Part shown: in pieces, positions 10,301 to 22,911 of the stretch
Layout: every line of letters begins with the position of its first letter
How positions within the stretch are numbered: position 1 is the stretch's first letter
Source: Hypholoma sublateritium FD-334 SS-4
Taxonomy: Eukaryota > Basidiomycota > Agaricomycetes > Agaricales > Strophariaceae
Assembly: GCA_000827495.1 (NCBI GenBank)
Contig: KN817522.1
Span: 496,001-560,000, forward strand
Reading direction: 5' to 3'
DNA length: 64,000 nucleotides
Notes under the pieces: generated by a model
Told to the model about the DNA's origin: nothing
What the model saw: only the letters and a program-made list of their open reading frames with translations
Databases searched by the model: none
Program-made: the position numbers and the translations under genes

Positions 10301-13211
10301 CTGCCACAGATCGGAATCACTTGTTTAACGCGTTTGTAATGCAGTCTGAATCGCCGTAGAGAAATAAAGCCGTTTCGGTCGTGGGGTACATAATACCTTG
10401 TACGAAATCCGCGCAGGTCGTTATTCTTGCAGAACAAAAAAGATTTTGCGAATCTGCGCTCAGGCGCGCGCCGCGTTCCTACTATACAGCGCGCGAGTGA
10501 GATAAGTATATACGCGACTTGCTTGGGCGATCGCGGGTTAAATTAGCACTGTCAATTGGCGTACTAGGATGGACTGGCCGTGATGCGCGCAGACGTACGG
10601 CCGACAGTAGCTGACGTCCGCACTAGCGTACAGCTGTCGACGCGAAGGCTTCAACTCAATTACTGAAGATGGATTCTATATCCAATGATGCGAGGACCCC
10701 TAGGCAAGTCGTCGCTCAGTCTGGGGTGTTCTGATCATACAAACTTCGTATATTTGGGACAGGATGCAAACAGGTTGTATATCAAGCGCTCACTTAAAAT
10801 CTTTTTCAAGGTGTGCAAATTAGACAGTTGGAGGCTATGTCTGTGGGCGCGCTCGCCACACCACACACCAACCCTGTACCAGACCACCCAGCTCAACTGA
10901 AAATTTAATGCATACCTTTATAAAAAAACCATACAGGTTTACAACCTTAAACTATCAACTATCAAAGCTTAAAGCCCCTGCATCACACGCGTCGCGGGCC
11001 AAGAAAAGCCTGATGGGTGTGTATCATCATCATCATCATCACGCTGCATAGCAGTAAGTAGGTAGATGCTATGCGCTGCCCACTGATGCGTGGAAGTAAA
11101 ATAAGCACGCACTGGCGAGGCGTGGGTGCCTGGGACCGCGCGCGACGATGGCCCCCGGCGCGGGGCGTGCCCGCGGCGATCTCAGGTGCGCACCCTCCGA
11201 TCCAGGGAGGCGCACGCCGCGCCCTGCACGCGCGGCCCTGCGCGCGGCCGAAGAAGGAATACTTCCTTATCCGGCGTCGAGTCGAGTCTCGACGGCCGCT
11301 GCGCCGGCTATGTGGGCATCACGCGTCGTGCGCCGCGTACGCTCGCGTACGATGTACCTACGGCGCGTGCCACCGCCGCGGGGCCGGCCCGCTTCCCGGG
11401 CGGCGATTTGGAGTGGGTGCCAGTGGCACGCGCGTTGTGTGGGTGAGGCAAGGTGAGGCAGGGATCGGTCCATGGGCCGGCGATGCCTGATAACGCACGG
11501 CACATTACGCCAGATTGGCGCGGCTCCCTGCGTTCTCGGGGACGCGGCGTGCGTGCCCCGGCCTTGTGGCATGACGTCCGGAACGCACGCACGGAGCAGT
11601 GAACACAGGCTTGTGTAAGGATAGTGTATGCACCGAGCCTATCAGATAGTCAGCGATAGCCTTCGTCAGCATCAGCGCGGGCCAGGAACGAGACAGCGGC
11701 GGTGCGCGTCCGCCGACAGTGGCGCGCTCCACCCGGCGACCCACCGCTGCGAAAATGTGCTTACTTTTCATTTCCCCCAGGCTGCGGCTAGGCAATCGCG
11801 GATCGCAGATACTAACTAAGCACTGAGCACCCCCGGCGTCCGACGCGCGTATTTACCCACCTCGGTATATTTGGCAGGCAGCTGCCAGCGCCGACTGCCA
11901 CCAGATATTGATTCATGATATCATACAGCAGCGCAATAAGCAGCACACCATGCCAGTGCTTACTTATACGCTTACTTATGGTTTAGCAGGATCGGCGTAA
12001 CCACCGATCGCGACAGCGACTGTTATAATCGTGCGTCCCCGGCGCGGCGCGGTATACGGAGGAGGTAACTTGGGCAGTGAGTGGCACCGGGCGCTGTTGT
12101 ATGTTCGAATTTCTGTGAATTTTGGGCCACACGCGCGGCCCGGAAAGCGCGGTGCAAAGTAGTTGAAACGCCCGGCGCGTACTAGGACAGGAAGGCGCTC
12201 GCCTCGCGCGCACCCACATTATGTACAACCTACCCACAGCGCCGCGTCTCCGCCGGCGCGTCCGCGGTGCAACGAGGTTCGCAGGCCCGCCGAACCTTCT
12301 CGGCGCTCGCCTTTCATTTCGACACTTACACGGTCGTCGCGTTAGGTTAGTAAGTAAGTAGATTACATACTGTAAGTAACTGCGTGAACGATCGCCCGGG
12401 CGGGCGCCACGCGCGGGGCCTGCCGTGCGCTTTTCATTTATGCGGCGAAGATGAAATCATCGACATCATCCTGCGCAGCAAGTTGAATGAAATATGTACC
12501 TTCTGATGAGTACCTGAACCGGCGCGTGAGCAGCGTCGAGCATAGTTATGTTATGCAGCCCAGGCCCATTCCGAGAACAAAAGGCGCGCCCACACCATCA
12601 TCATCGCGCGTGCATACCTTCACGCGCTATTGTCCAGTCTAAGCGCCTACCGCTACCCGGCGTTCTGCGTTTCAGCCAAGTACTTACGGAAGTACCACCG
12701 GATACGCACTAGCCACCCGAGGCGTCGGACAGCAGAATCGCACTGGAGATAATTATGAAGTCTTTTTCATTTTTGCGCGGGCGGGCCGCGGTATCTACGT
12801 ATCTACGCAGGCGTGCAACGTTGGGCACTTGTATGTATGAACGACGGGAAATATATATATATGCGCCCACGGCGCACCGGGGGCGGTGGGCGCGGACAGT
12901 GGTGGGTCGGTGGTGGTGGGATGGAAGGAATGGGGTGGTGGGGGGATGGAAGGAATGAGGTGGTGGTGGCATTGATGGCCGGACAGGCAGACAAGGAGTG
13001 GCTATGGGTGGTGGTGGTGGTGGTGGTACAAGAAAGCGAACGAACGAACGACGGCCTTAATAATGGGGATAAGTAACGTAGCGTGTACAAGCAGGATGCG
13101 GCGGACGGGGGTATGTACAAGATGGCGAATCGAATGGGGACGATGCTGGCGAGTGTCAATTAGGCGGGCGTATGATAGCGGGCGGCGACAGTGGGAACGG
13201 GCAGGAAAGGA
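7343..13211. other. gene desert, GC-rich in its right half
   Basis: I see no convincing gene in this stretch. Open frames exist but are overlapping, Arg/Pro/Ala-rich in the GC-rich part, and lack recognisable domains or sensible splice chains. It contains short simple repeats, including an ATC run near 11024-11041 and gtaagtaagta near 12350. Degenerate transposon sequence is the likeliest explanation but I cannot identify a family. Confidence 0.5.
12919..13030. repeat. G/T-rich minisatellite and GGT microsatellite
   Basis: A unit of about 24 bp, gatggaaggaatggggtggt, occurs twice from about 12920 and again with small changes from about 12944. A (ggt)n run follows at about 13006-13027. It lies about 200 bp beyond the 3' end of the minus-strand gene at 13212. 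Confidence 0.6.
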
Positions 13212-14352
13212 CTAGGAGACATTGGCGACCTCGATGAAGCTGCGCCACGCCCACCCGGCGCCGCTCGCGGTCTTGCCTACGGGCGGCGCGCCGTACACAC
13301 GGCGCAGGCCCGCCGCGCGCGCGGCTGCGGCGGGGTCCACTGCAGGTTCGGCGTGCAGGTCGATGAAGCTGCGGAGGGGGAACCACTCAGAGCCCGCGCC
13401 GGCCGGTGCGCGCGTGCGCGTGCGCTGGCGGCGCAGCGGGGCGTCCTCCTGCGCCGTCGACGCACGCTTGGCGCGCGGCCGCGGGGGTAGCGGCGCCGAG
13501 CGCGGCGCCTCGAGGAAGGTGTGCGGGGCGCGCGGGGGGAGGACGACGTCCTCGGGCTCCGCGCGCGGGTCGGGGCGGCGCAGCGCAGGGAAGGTAAAGT
13601 CCGCGGCGTCGAGGTCGGAGAGGTCGTCGTCCGCGTCGGCGGCGGCGTCCGAGTCCGAGTCGTCGTCGTCGCTCATGCTCATGAAGTTGCGTTTTGGAAG
13701 CGGGGCGGTGTTGGGGCGGCGGTCGCGGCCCTCGAGGCGGGCGAGGGCGGCGGAGCGGTTGGAGGTGCGGGCGCGGGTGGAGACGGTGGAGGTGGTGACG
13801 ACCGAGTTGCGCCGGGTGGTGGTGTCGAGGCGCAGCGGCGGCGGCACCGTGCGCGTGACGAGGCTGATGTCGAGGGACGGCGAGAGCTGGATGGAGGGCA
13901 GGCGCGGGGGCGAGCTGGCGACTTTGGGGAGGGCAGGGAGCGTGATGGACGGCGCCGGTTTGGGCGACGGGATCGTGCGCAGCGAGTCACGGGAGAAGCG
14001 CATGCGCAGGGGCGGGGGGGCTTCGGAGATGCGTCTGGGACGGGTCAGCGGGCGTTGAACATATACAAGGAGCGACGTACGGGAAGCGGTAGGGCTTCGA
14101 AACGGTGGAGGCCTTGCGCTTGAGGCTGGCGGAGCGCATGGACTGGGACTCTGCGAGATCGAGCGAGAGGAAGGAGCGGAAGGCGTCCTCGTTGTGGAGC
14201 GTAAAGTAGAAGGCTGGCACGTCGTCTGCGCGCGACGTGGGCAGGCTGCCGCGGCGGGGACTCAGCGGGACGTCGGGCGAGTGGGGCCGCGAGCCCGCGG
14301 AGAGCAGGCCAGACGTGAAGAAGGGCGAGTAGGGGGAGTGTGTGGCGAACAT
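13212..14352 (-). CDS. hypothetical disordered protein
   Basis: Two exons (14352-14081 and 14034-13212) are joined by a 46-bp intron with gtacgt donor and cag acceptor, giving 364 residues. The N-terminus starts MFATHSPYSPFFTSG and contains FYFTLHNEDAFRSFLSLDL. The middle is Ser/Pro/Arg-rich with an acidic run (SDDDDSDSDAAADADDD). Two similar short motifs sit near the end: WFPLRSFIDLH and WRSFIEVANVS at the very C-terminus. The paired W-RSFI motifs and the clean splice argue for a real gene. I do not recognise a family. Codon use is strongly GC-ending. A TATA-like tatatag lies about 36 bp before the ATG. Confidence 0.6.
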
Positions 14353-17300
14353 GGCTGGCGGTTTGGAGGCTGGGCAGCGCACAGCAGCTATATAGGCCGT
14401 GCGCCAGATCCAGATCCCCGATGCGGACGAGATCTAAATTAACCGTAGCCGACTCCGGCAGTCTGCCTGCTCGTCTGCGCGAGGCCCCCTCGCAACCTCA
14501 ATCACCACGCCCCCATTCCCAGTCCCAATTAATCTCCACCAGATCCCCCGCCGCCCGCCTGGCGGATCCCGCTGCGAACAGTCCTTCCACGAGTCACGCC
14601 AGCACCTAACCCCAGTGCTCGCCGTGACTCGGTCACTCCCACCCCCTTGTTTTCCTGCGCCACCGCACCGTTCCCTCCTTGTACTCTCCATCAGCCGATG
14701 TGCAGCACACGAAAATCACCGCGAAATGCACCCAGTTCGAACCACCCCGCCCACATCATTCCACGCGTCACCGCCCGCCCGACATGTGGCGCTCCCAGGG
14801 TCCCCCGCCGCCCTCGCACGCTCCACACCACAATAATGCACGCGCGAAGCCCTAACCCCACCGCACGGCGCCTATTGCGCGCATCGGCGCATCATCGTCC
14901 TTCGCGCTCCGGATCCTAATTTGGCCGATCGCACCCGTAGCAGCGGCAGCTAACGGCACGTTCATTCATACCATACGCCCGTGCGCACGCGCGCCGGCGT
15001 CATCTCACACGCACAACCAACGGCGCGCGATGTCCACCGCCGCCGCTGCCGTCCCAATCTCGCCCCGCCACCTACCTACCTCCTATCGTCGCGCTCCTCT
15101 GCACCATTGCGCTGGCTGAAACACGCCCATCGCGCGCGACCCTGCTCACTAAATAGAGTACTCTAGTGGTATCCATTGCCCGAAATGACTCTCCATTTTT
15201 TAATATTCTGCTTCTTCCCGCGGTCCCGGCGTCCTAAGCTAAAACGATGACTGCGCCCCGCGCTAAACGGTGTTGGTTGAACTTGGTTGGTGCGCGCCCG
15301 TTCGAACGCACGCTCGTCACTCTCCTGCGCGTCGCCCCAGGCTGCGTGCTCGGGTGCACCTCGATTCTGCACACCTGCAATTTACACATGCGTTATTATC
15401 GCTGCGGCGCACTACGTACTACTTACCCCGGCGTTCAAACATTCTGACTCCCGCTGCCCGCTTGCTTGCTTGCTGAGCAACCACCCACACATCCCCTTCC
15501 GGCTCGCCCGCCCCGGCGGGCGCGGCGTCTACGTAGTGCTTGCAGACTCCGGATAGCCAAGCACGGCTGGCAGGCATTTGGGTTGGATCGCGCGCCGGGC
15601 ACTGGCAGACGCGCCGCGACGGAAGGAGCTCGGATAGTTTACAGTTTAGACCGGAGGAAAGATGCACGCACGGCCGGCTCTGAGCCTGGGCTGCTGGCGG
15701 CTGATGCAGACGAGACGCTCGAGTCTCGACGCACGGCAGGATCATACACGCCAGGGTCGCGTCGCGTCGCCGCCACGCTCGCGCGCTGCTATCAACAGCA
15801 TCTAAAATAATTCATATGATTAGATAGCAAAATGATATGATAGCGATATGATATGCCCGGCGCCTGCACCGGTGACGTCGACGGCGGGCGCGACGTCCAT
15901 CCGTCCGTCGTCCGTCAGCACTCACCGGCGCAACTGCCGGCGCTAATAATATAGCACGAGATAACACCGGCGTTTACCCACCACCTGCTCAGAACGGTCC
16001 ATCGTCCGACGCGACGACGCCAACAGCGCTATTAAAAAAAGTCGGGGCCACGAGACCGCGCCGCGCCCCATGGGGCTGCGCGCCCGGTCGGGATCACGCG
16101 TGATGCACGGAGCACGCCCGTTTTGCGCAGTGTGTAAGGACCGTATGTATGTATGGATAATGCAGTATCTATCCTTACGGGCAGATATCCCAGTCGAGGC
16201 GTAGGGTTGCCATACTGCGGCACTGCAGCGCTCGGTCGCCTTCGTTCGTTCGTTTTTTTAAAGACGCTATCGGCGCCCTAGGATACCGGGGTGCTGATTA
16301 CTTAGCCCGGGCTGTATTTTTGTGCGCGTTCGGGGGCGTCGTCGTCGTATCTTACTTAGCACTGGTGGTATTTTTTAGAACAAGAGGGGGAGGCCGGGGA
16401 TACTTGGCAATGATGGTATTTTTGAGAAGAGGAGGAAGAGGCCGAAGATGGAAGGGCGCCCGGTAAATAGATGGTCAGCAAACGGACGCCTCGCCGACGC
16501 GACGCGCCGGACGCAGCGGGACGAAACATAACAGGACGCGGCGCACACTGCCCGGCGCACGCCCCGCGACCGACGCATGTACGCCGGCTTTCTACGCAGA
16601 ATCAGAACCCCCCCGCGAAAATGCGCGGGCCAAGCTGCCCGCTGCGCGCACGCGGCGTCCCGCATGCCTGCCCGGCTTCGCGCACGCAGGCGCACCCTGC
16701 AGCGTGCGCGGGGACGGCGTGCGCCGGGCGCCGCCTTGCGCTCGCCGTGACTCAGCGGGGCGCGCTCGGGCGCTGTTACCTTTTCGTGCGGGCGCCGCAG
16801 CTCTCGCTAGTGCAGAGGCGCGTCGCGTCGCGCGTCAGCGGTTACGTCAGCCTCGCATACCCGAGTGGGCGCCGCCCGGCGCCTATTTCACTCGCTCCCG
16901 ACGCCGGGCAGGCGGGCGGGTAGACCAACGGGAGGGCGCACGGCGCGGGCGACGAGAGACAGACGCGCACGGGCTCCGCCCGCACCGGCTTAATTCGATT
17001 GCGCCCCCAGATCCGCCCAATCTACCGCCATCACCAGGCGGCGCTTCCCTTCTCTCGCGCCTGCGTCCCCGCCTGCCAGCGCGCTTCGCGCGAGATGGTG
17101 CGCGCGCATTAATCTGCCCTAATCGCGAGTTATCTCGCACCTGTCGCCCGGGCGGGCACGACCCGGCGCCGGCGCTCCCGTTTTGGCGTGCGGGTGCCCG
17201 CATTTGGGCGGGCGGTGACGCGTTCGGGTTAATGAAGCGCGCGACGCGTCCTTGCGTTTCGGGGATTCGCGATTGTGGCTGGTGCATGGATCTGCTCCTT

Positions 17301-20300
17301 ACTGGAGTTGAGCGATACTTGGTTGCCGAGAGGGGGCGGCCCCAGGCCCATCCCGGGCGATGTACGGGTGGGTGCTTAGGTCGCCGGGGGGTATGTGTGT
17401 GAGGGTGACAGACAGCGCGCTCGGACGCGGGCGGCGGTGGCGCCGCGAGCGTACTCGCCCCAGCGCACGCAGGTGCGATGGACTGAAGCAAACCCTCCGT
17501 GATAGAAAGGGGGGGGGCGTGCAGACACTCGCACACAACATGCCACTCCGCCCTGCCACCCGTCAGCCGTCTATTCTTAGCGCGATACCCGCCGCCGCCG
17601 ACCGACGAGGGGATCTCGCTGCAGACGCACCGCGAGGTAGATGCGCGACGCGCGATAGAGTGCAGATCCCCTGCAGATTTATTGCGGCGCGCGCGATCTG
17701 GTGCTTGTTGCGCGGGTGCGCATGCTGCACTGTACGCGCAGGGGAATTGGTGCTTCGCGGCTTCGCCCTTGGTATTCGGGGATCCTCAAGCGATCGTCTG
17801 TTGCGCGATAGATTGTGCGCTTCTCGTCGCACGGCTGCTCGACGCGCTCGGACACGTCGGGTCGCCGGGCGCGCTGCGCTGGCGCAGCTCTCCCAGAACG
17901 GCGGGCTCGCTCACATGACCGCGTCGCCGGCGGTCAAAAATGGTTTGTCCACTCTCACAGAGAGAAATTAAATGGGACATGCTTGCCAGTTCAGATATAT
18001 GGATGCAGCTCCTCGTCATACTATCAATACTGCCCAAATCGCAGAGGGTTTGCTTGCTTGCTCTCCCAATTCTGGACACCGAACCCCGCCGTCGTCAGCA
18101 AGCCAAAATCTGGTCTTTCGCCGGGGATCGCCTGCGGCTTCTTCTCCACCACAGGCGTCCATACACGGACACCTGAACCGCTGCTCTCAGCTGACGCAAT
18201 GATGATCTCGCCTTCCTTATCTCTGGAGTCTGCGCAGTCTGCCTCCACAAACTTGAATGCTTAAAGGGTATCACTGATCAGCTGCATGACTGCGCCTCTC
18301 TGGGTATTTCTGTGCATTCCTAGCCGACCAAGGCTTTCCAAGGCTCTCGGTGTCCTTTTCTCCGTCTTACCTGCTCGGATGCAGCCGACCCAGCGTCGAA
18401 CGTGGAGGCCTCAGAGCAAATGTAAATTCTTCCTGATGCGCCTTGACTCGCGCCGGCCCTCCGATCTTTATAATCATTCATGAGCGTCTTCCAATCATTG
18501 CGGGGCCGGGTCCCTGCGCTAGATAGCGGCGCAGGTGCGCAGCTGCTGACTCCCGCAATGCAAATTTGAAGTGGATCCGTTACCGTTGCTCCGAGAAGTG
18601 TTTTGAAATGTTCAATTATCGCAGCCCCCACCATTTTTAGGTCGGAGCCGGGGATAGTAATCCTAAGAGCGTCACTTAAGTGCTCCGCAAGTACTGCTTA
18701 CGCCGTTGCACCCCGGCGCGCGTGTCTAATTGTCCGGGCCCCTATCTCCGTAGGCGCTCACGGCGTCGGGTGCCCCGCCACATATGGTGTCTTTCCATGC
18801 ATGTATACTGTGATGCGCCTCCCGCGCCGCTAACAGTGGCGCAATGCCACACATTGAATGTCGCGCAGATCCCCGCGCACACCCAGAGCTGATTATAGTA
18901 GTACAACGATAGTATGTTATCGTGATCAGCCGTGCCACCATCATGTTTGCATGCTGCCCATACACTGAGATAGGTTTAGGGCTATGCCAGAGGGGTGGGA
19001 TGTGGCGTCCCAGAATACCACCAGAAGCACTGGACGCGGGCTAGCCATTTCCATACATTTCCAAATTCCTTGCTTCACCTGACAGGTCAATTTGTCGGGC
19101 ATGATCAAAAAAAATACCTTGAAAGTAACCAGCGAACTGCTTCATTTTCAGACGGAGACTTTTTCTGGTATTCTACAGAGTCAACGGTCCAATTAAGATT
19201 TCTGTGAGGCCTGTGGAAGTACTTCAAAGTTCAAGTCGGCTTGATTTACCGCAAGGACATAAAGAGCAAGAACCAGATGGGGTTACAACTTAAAAAGTTA
19301 GAATTAGCCTTACGGCATGATGCCATCACCAAGCCGGCCGGCACTCGCCGACCGTATTCTTGTCAGGCACGCTGCATTGCGCTCTTGACCGTTCCACCCA
19401 AATCGCAATTGCTCCTTTGCTACCTTGGCTCGTATCACCTCCCGCGAGCGCTGGCTGCTTTTTGATCATCTCCCTGCATGGACAACGAGGCAGCCGACCA
19501 TCCCTCCACCTCCCTTGTACTTTCTGCACTCGAGGCAGAGGTAATTTGAAATACTTACTGCGAGTGTTTCAAGTATTGTAATTGCATCGACATTTCGCTG
19601 GACCTTACACGGACTGACGGACATCCGGCTTGTGGCAAGAAGGTCTCTCCCCCTGTATCAGCCTCGCCTCGATTCGCGGTCTGCTGCTCACGTCCGGAAT
19701 ATCAATATGGAGGGGCTGACATTCTGGCCGCGCTGCCCCCCGTATGTCAAGTTTCAACAACACGCCACGCCCTCACTCTGCCACCAACACTCTGCCACCG
19801 ACGGACGGCATCTGTCCGCCGCCGAAATCGCTCCCGGAATACGAGGGCCCGCCCAAACTTGGGCGCAGACCGCTGCGGCGTCCGGTGGTGGCAAAGCCCG
19901 GACCTGCACGTACACACGTACGTACGCGCCCCTGGCGGACCCGCACCGCTGACGGCTGACACTGCGATCCACGCTGCACACTGACAATGTACGGGTGCCT
20001 GGCGGCGTTCCGCGCTGCTCTGTCGCTCTGGACGCACTCAGGGCCTCTCTGGCGCTCAGTATGCGGCGCCGTGTCTTTCTCAATTGCTGTCGCCCGCGCG
20101 ATTGACACCGCGGCAGCTGGCGGATCTGGTAGCGCCTCCACTCTAAACGGACACTTTGCTTTTGAGGACTATCATGCGCTATCGCGAAAGCTCGGCCACC
20201 GGGCATAGAATAGGTGGCGCTGGCCAGGAAACTCGAGCGTCAGGACTTCGCGGACGACGCAACGAGACCTCTACTTTTGGCGCCGACTCGGATAAGCTGT

Positions 20301-21241
20301 ATGCGAAGTCTATCAGCATAAACACTACATCTGCTCAAGACCGTACAACCTGGCAGTCTATTAACCCGCCAATACGTTCATCGGTCAGGAACACTGGGTT
20401 ATCTCAAGTAAATGCCGGATGCTCTGAGATTTGCAGACAGAGAACGGTCGCGTCTCACTTCGCCATATTTTGTGCCTCGCAATTGATATACGAACATAGG
20501 TCTAAACCCACTAAAATAATCTATCAGTCGATCGCCAACAGACAATAAGTTCGTTTGTTATGGCTATGGACATTCAGCATGTTCTCTACCACCCACCATC
20601 TCTTGTTCTGCGTTGCGCCATATCAGCATTTCATAGCAGTTGAGCTCTAGAAACTGCTCAACCGCGTATGGTATCATGTTCCCGCAGACTAACATTGGAC
20701 TCAATGCGATGACCACGGCTTGACATCAACTGCAAGGTCGGTGGTAGCAACAGCGGCCGGTGAATCATCACAAACCTCGCTGAACAATTCAGAACGCTTG
20801 TATCAAGTGTGCCTGATGCATGTTACCATGTTGCTGTCTTGCCTGGGCAACACCGCGACAATTTGGTTCCAATTTGTCTCTTTGGGAATCACAGTACTAT
20901 TCGTGCCACAAAAGCATGGACCTAGAATGACTGACTGCCCAGGTGCGCAACAATTGTGATCCTTCATAACAGCTTTAATCTCGAGGATCAAGAACCTGTT
21001 TCTATGAATACAATGCCATTCAATCGGTTTCGACCAGTCGCAATACAAAGCCAACCTATCGCTGAAGAAATCTTCCGAGCGCAGATTATTCGGCCATCGC
21101 ACATGGTCTCTCTGATTCGGGCGCGGAAGCCTGTATATACTAAGGCAACGGTTGCAAGGCGCACGATTAAGACCGGCGTCGGAATCTTCGAAAGCGTCGG
21201 TAAGCACCCTTGCAGTGTACCGGATTCCTGGATGTGTCGAA
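14353..21241. other. long gene desert, GC-rich to about 18 kb
   Basis: There are many open frames because GC-rich DNA has few stops, but none shows a domain, codon bias on one strand only, or a credible exon chain. A short A/T-rich stretch at 15808-15856 holds iterated atgatatgatag words. From about 18 kb the composition becomes ordinary. No RNA gene was recognised. Confidence 0.45.
14388..14394 (-). promoter_or_regulatory. TATA-like box of the 13.2-14.35 kb gene
   Basis: The minus strand reads cctatatag about 36 bp upstream of the start codon at 14352. It is the only such A/T island in a very GC-rich surround. The close spacing implies a very short 5' leader. Confidence 0.35.
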
Positions 21242-22431
21242 CTAGTCCCCGGTCCACCCAAGTCGCCTGAGGTCCTTCAGGCATTCTTCTGTCTCTTGTT
21301 TCACCTTTGTCCATTCGGCAACAATTTGGCGATACCCCCCGCGCTCACCGTCCACCAGCTGCATGAGGGATTCGTATTCCTGCAGTTGCCGGTCAAGTGA
21401 CTGGCCTTGCACGACCATCTCCTTCTCGTCCTTCTTGAGCGACAAATACGCTGCCTCGATGGCCTTCCCCGCGCTGGCGCTTGCGCCGTCCGCGCTAGGG
21501 CTGAGCTTGTGACCGTAGAGCGCTCGGTCGGCACGAGCCCGCGAAAGAGAGAGCTTGACCAGAGATGTTTCGATAGTGGCAGCGAGAAGATCTATCGAGG
21601 CATTGCGCGTCGTCTCATGTGCTGGAAGTGTAACAGAGACTGCTTTCTTCAGTTTCTGATCAAAGTCGTCGTGCTTCTGCTTCGATTCTCAGCATCGTAT
21701 TGAGCGCGTAACGAAGAATACACAGCCAGGTTTGTAGTTTTACCTTCGTAATTTGGGCGATCAGCTGTGCGATGCGCTGGGAAGCCATAGCCACGGTCTG
21801 GTTCTTGATTTCGAGCTGGGTCTTGAGCTCTTGAATTCTCTGAGGTAAACTATCTGGAACAGAACTGCCGTCTTCAGGCGCCGAGTCGTTGGCTACAAAG
21901 CACGTAAACGGGGTTTTAAGAGAATGGATGCAAAATGCCGACAACCTCCATAAAAGTCCGTCATTTGACGGAGAACCTCTCGGATCTCCTCAGTTATTCG
22001 GCTGCGCAAGGAAGTTTCAAGCTTCATAGTAAAACCCCGTCAGAAATGATGAGATTTCACCGTAATAATCTGAATTTACGTGGCGGCGAGTAGGTGTTCC
22101 AAACGTCAATAATTCGGGTTCGGAAAAAGGCGTCCTCGCATCGTCTGGCCGTACAATTTTTGGAACTTCAGCATCCATTGTGTCACTGGCAGAGAGTCGG
22201 TAGTCACCGCCTCCATTCCAGACGGCGAGTTCGGCTATGAGGGAACCCAACGTCATTTCGTCCATGATGTCCTAAATGTGGAACCATGCAGCATGTAGAT
22301 CGTTGACGTCGCGCCAATGGTGAGTCAGAGTTTCGATTACTAACCATGAGAGAGGGGTCTTCGAGTGCGATAGTTCGAAGAAGGTCGACATACAGTCTTA
22401 GATGAAGCTCGGATAAGGCTGATTGCTCCAT
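21242..22431 (-). CDS. coiled-coil protein, unknown function
   Basis: Five exons fit: 22431-22345, 22271-22080, 22021-21946, 21892-21744 and 21679 (or 21676)-21242. They give about 313 residues. The N-terminus (MEQSALSELHLRLYVDLL) and the segment DEMTLGSLIAELAVW are probably helical. The middle (RIQELKTQLEIKNQTVAM) and the C-terminal third (SLKKDEKEMVVQGQSLDRQL) have heptad-like patterns. The protein ends LKDLRRLGWTGD. It looks like a cytoskeletal, kinetochore or septum-associated scaffold, but I do not recognise a family and assign no function. The acceptor of the last intron is ambiguous by 3 bp. Confidence 0.6.
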
Positions 22432-22911
22432 CGGACAAGGCTCTCTGATTCGGCGGTGATGAGATTGTAGATGCTGAACGTCTTCTCAGACAGATGCAAT
22501 GTAGATACGGCAGGGTGGTACAGAGCAAGAATCGAAGAAGCAGTTCAGCGCGAACAAAGGGGAATCCCAGAGGTTGTTTGCCAGGATCAGTGTTACAGAA
22601 CCAGATGGTGGTCCGGAGTCAACGTCCTTGTTTGTCCTCCACTGGCAGAATACCGCATACATGACAATAAACAAACCACTGGCACACAGGCTTCAATATA
22701 ATGACAGCTATATGTAGAGTTTTTTGGGCACATAGATTATAGGTAAGTACATGTTGGGCCCGACGGAAGTAAAATAAAAACACAGGGGCTGCCAATTGGT
22801 GACAACTTTGGAATATATCGACGGCAGGCTCATCCTCAATCAGTAGGACATATACAGAGTCCCAGTTCCATGTAAATTCGGTATAGAGAAAGGGAGACAA
22901 AGGGAAGGTGG
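22432..22911. other. intergenic spacer between two minus-strand genes
   Basis: The spacer is 480 bp and holds the 3' flank of the 22912-24952 gene and the upstream region of the coiled-coil gene. No coding exon or motif was recognised. Confidence 0.4.

Noticed and set aside
11071..11795. Several overlapping open frames of about 90-140 codons on both strands
   Set aside because: They overlap one another in conflicting frames, show no recognisable motif and have low-complexity composition driven by GC content.
16883..17536. Long minus-strand open frame of 217 codons in GC-rich DNA
   Set aside because: Arg/Pro/Ala-rich sequence without any domain; equally long frames exist on the other strand in the same place, as expected for GC-rich DNA with few stops.
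20803..21261. Minus-strand frame of 152 codons next to the coiled-coil gene
   Set aside because: No domain recognised and it overlaps the last codons of the coiled-coil gene in a different frame. A transposon remnant is possible but cannot be shown.
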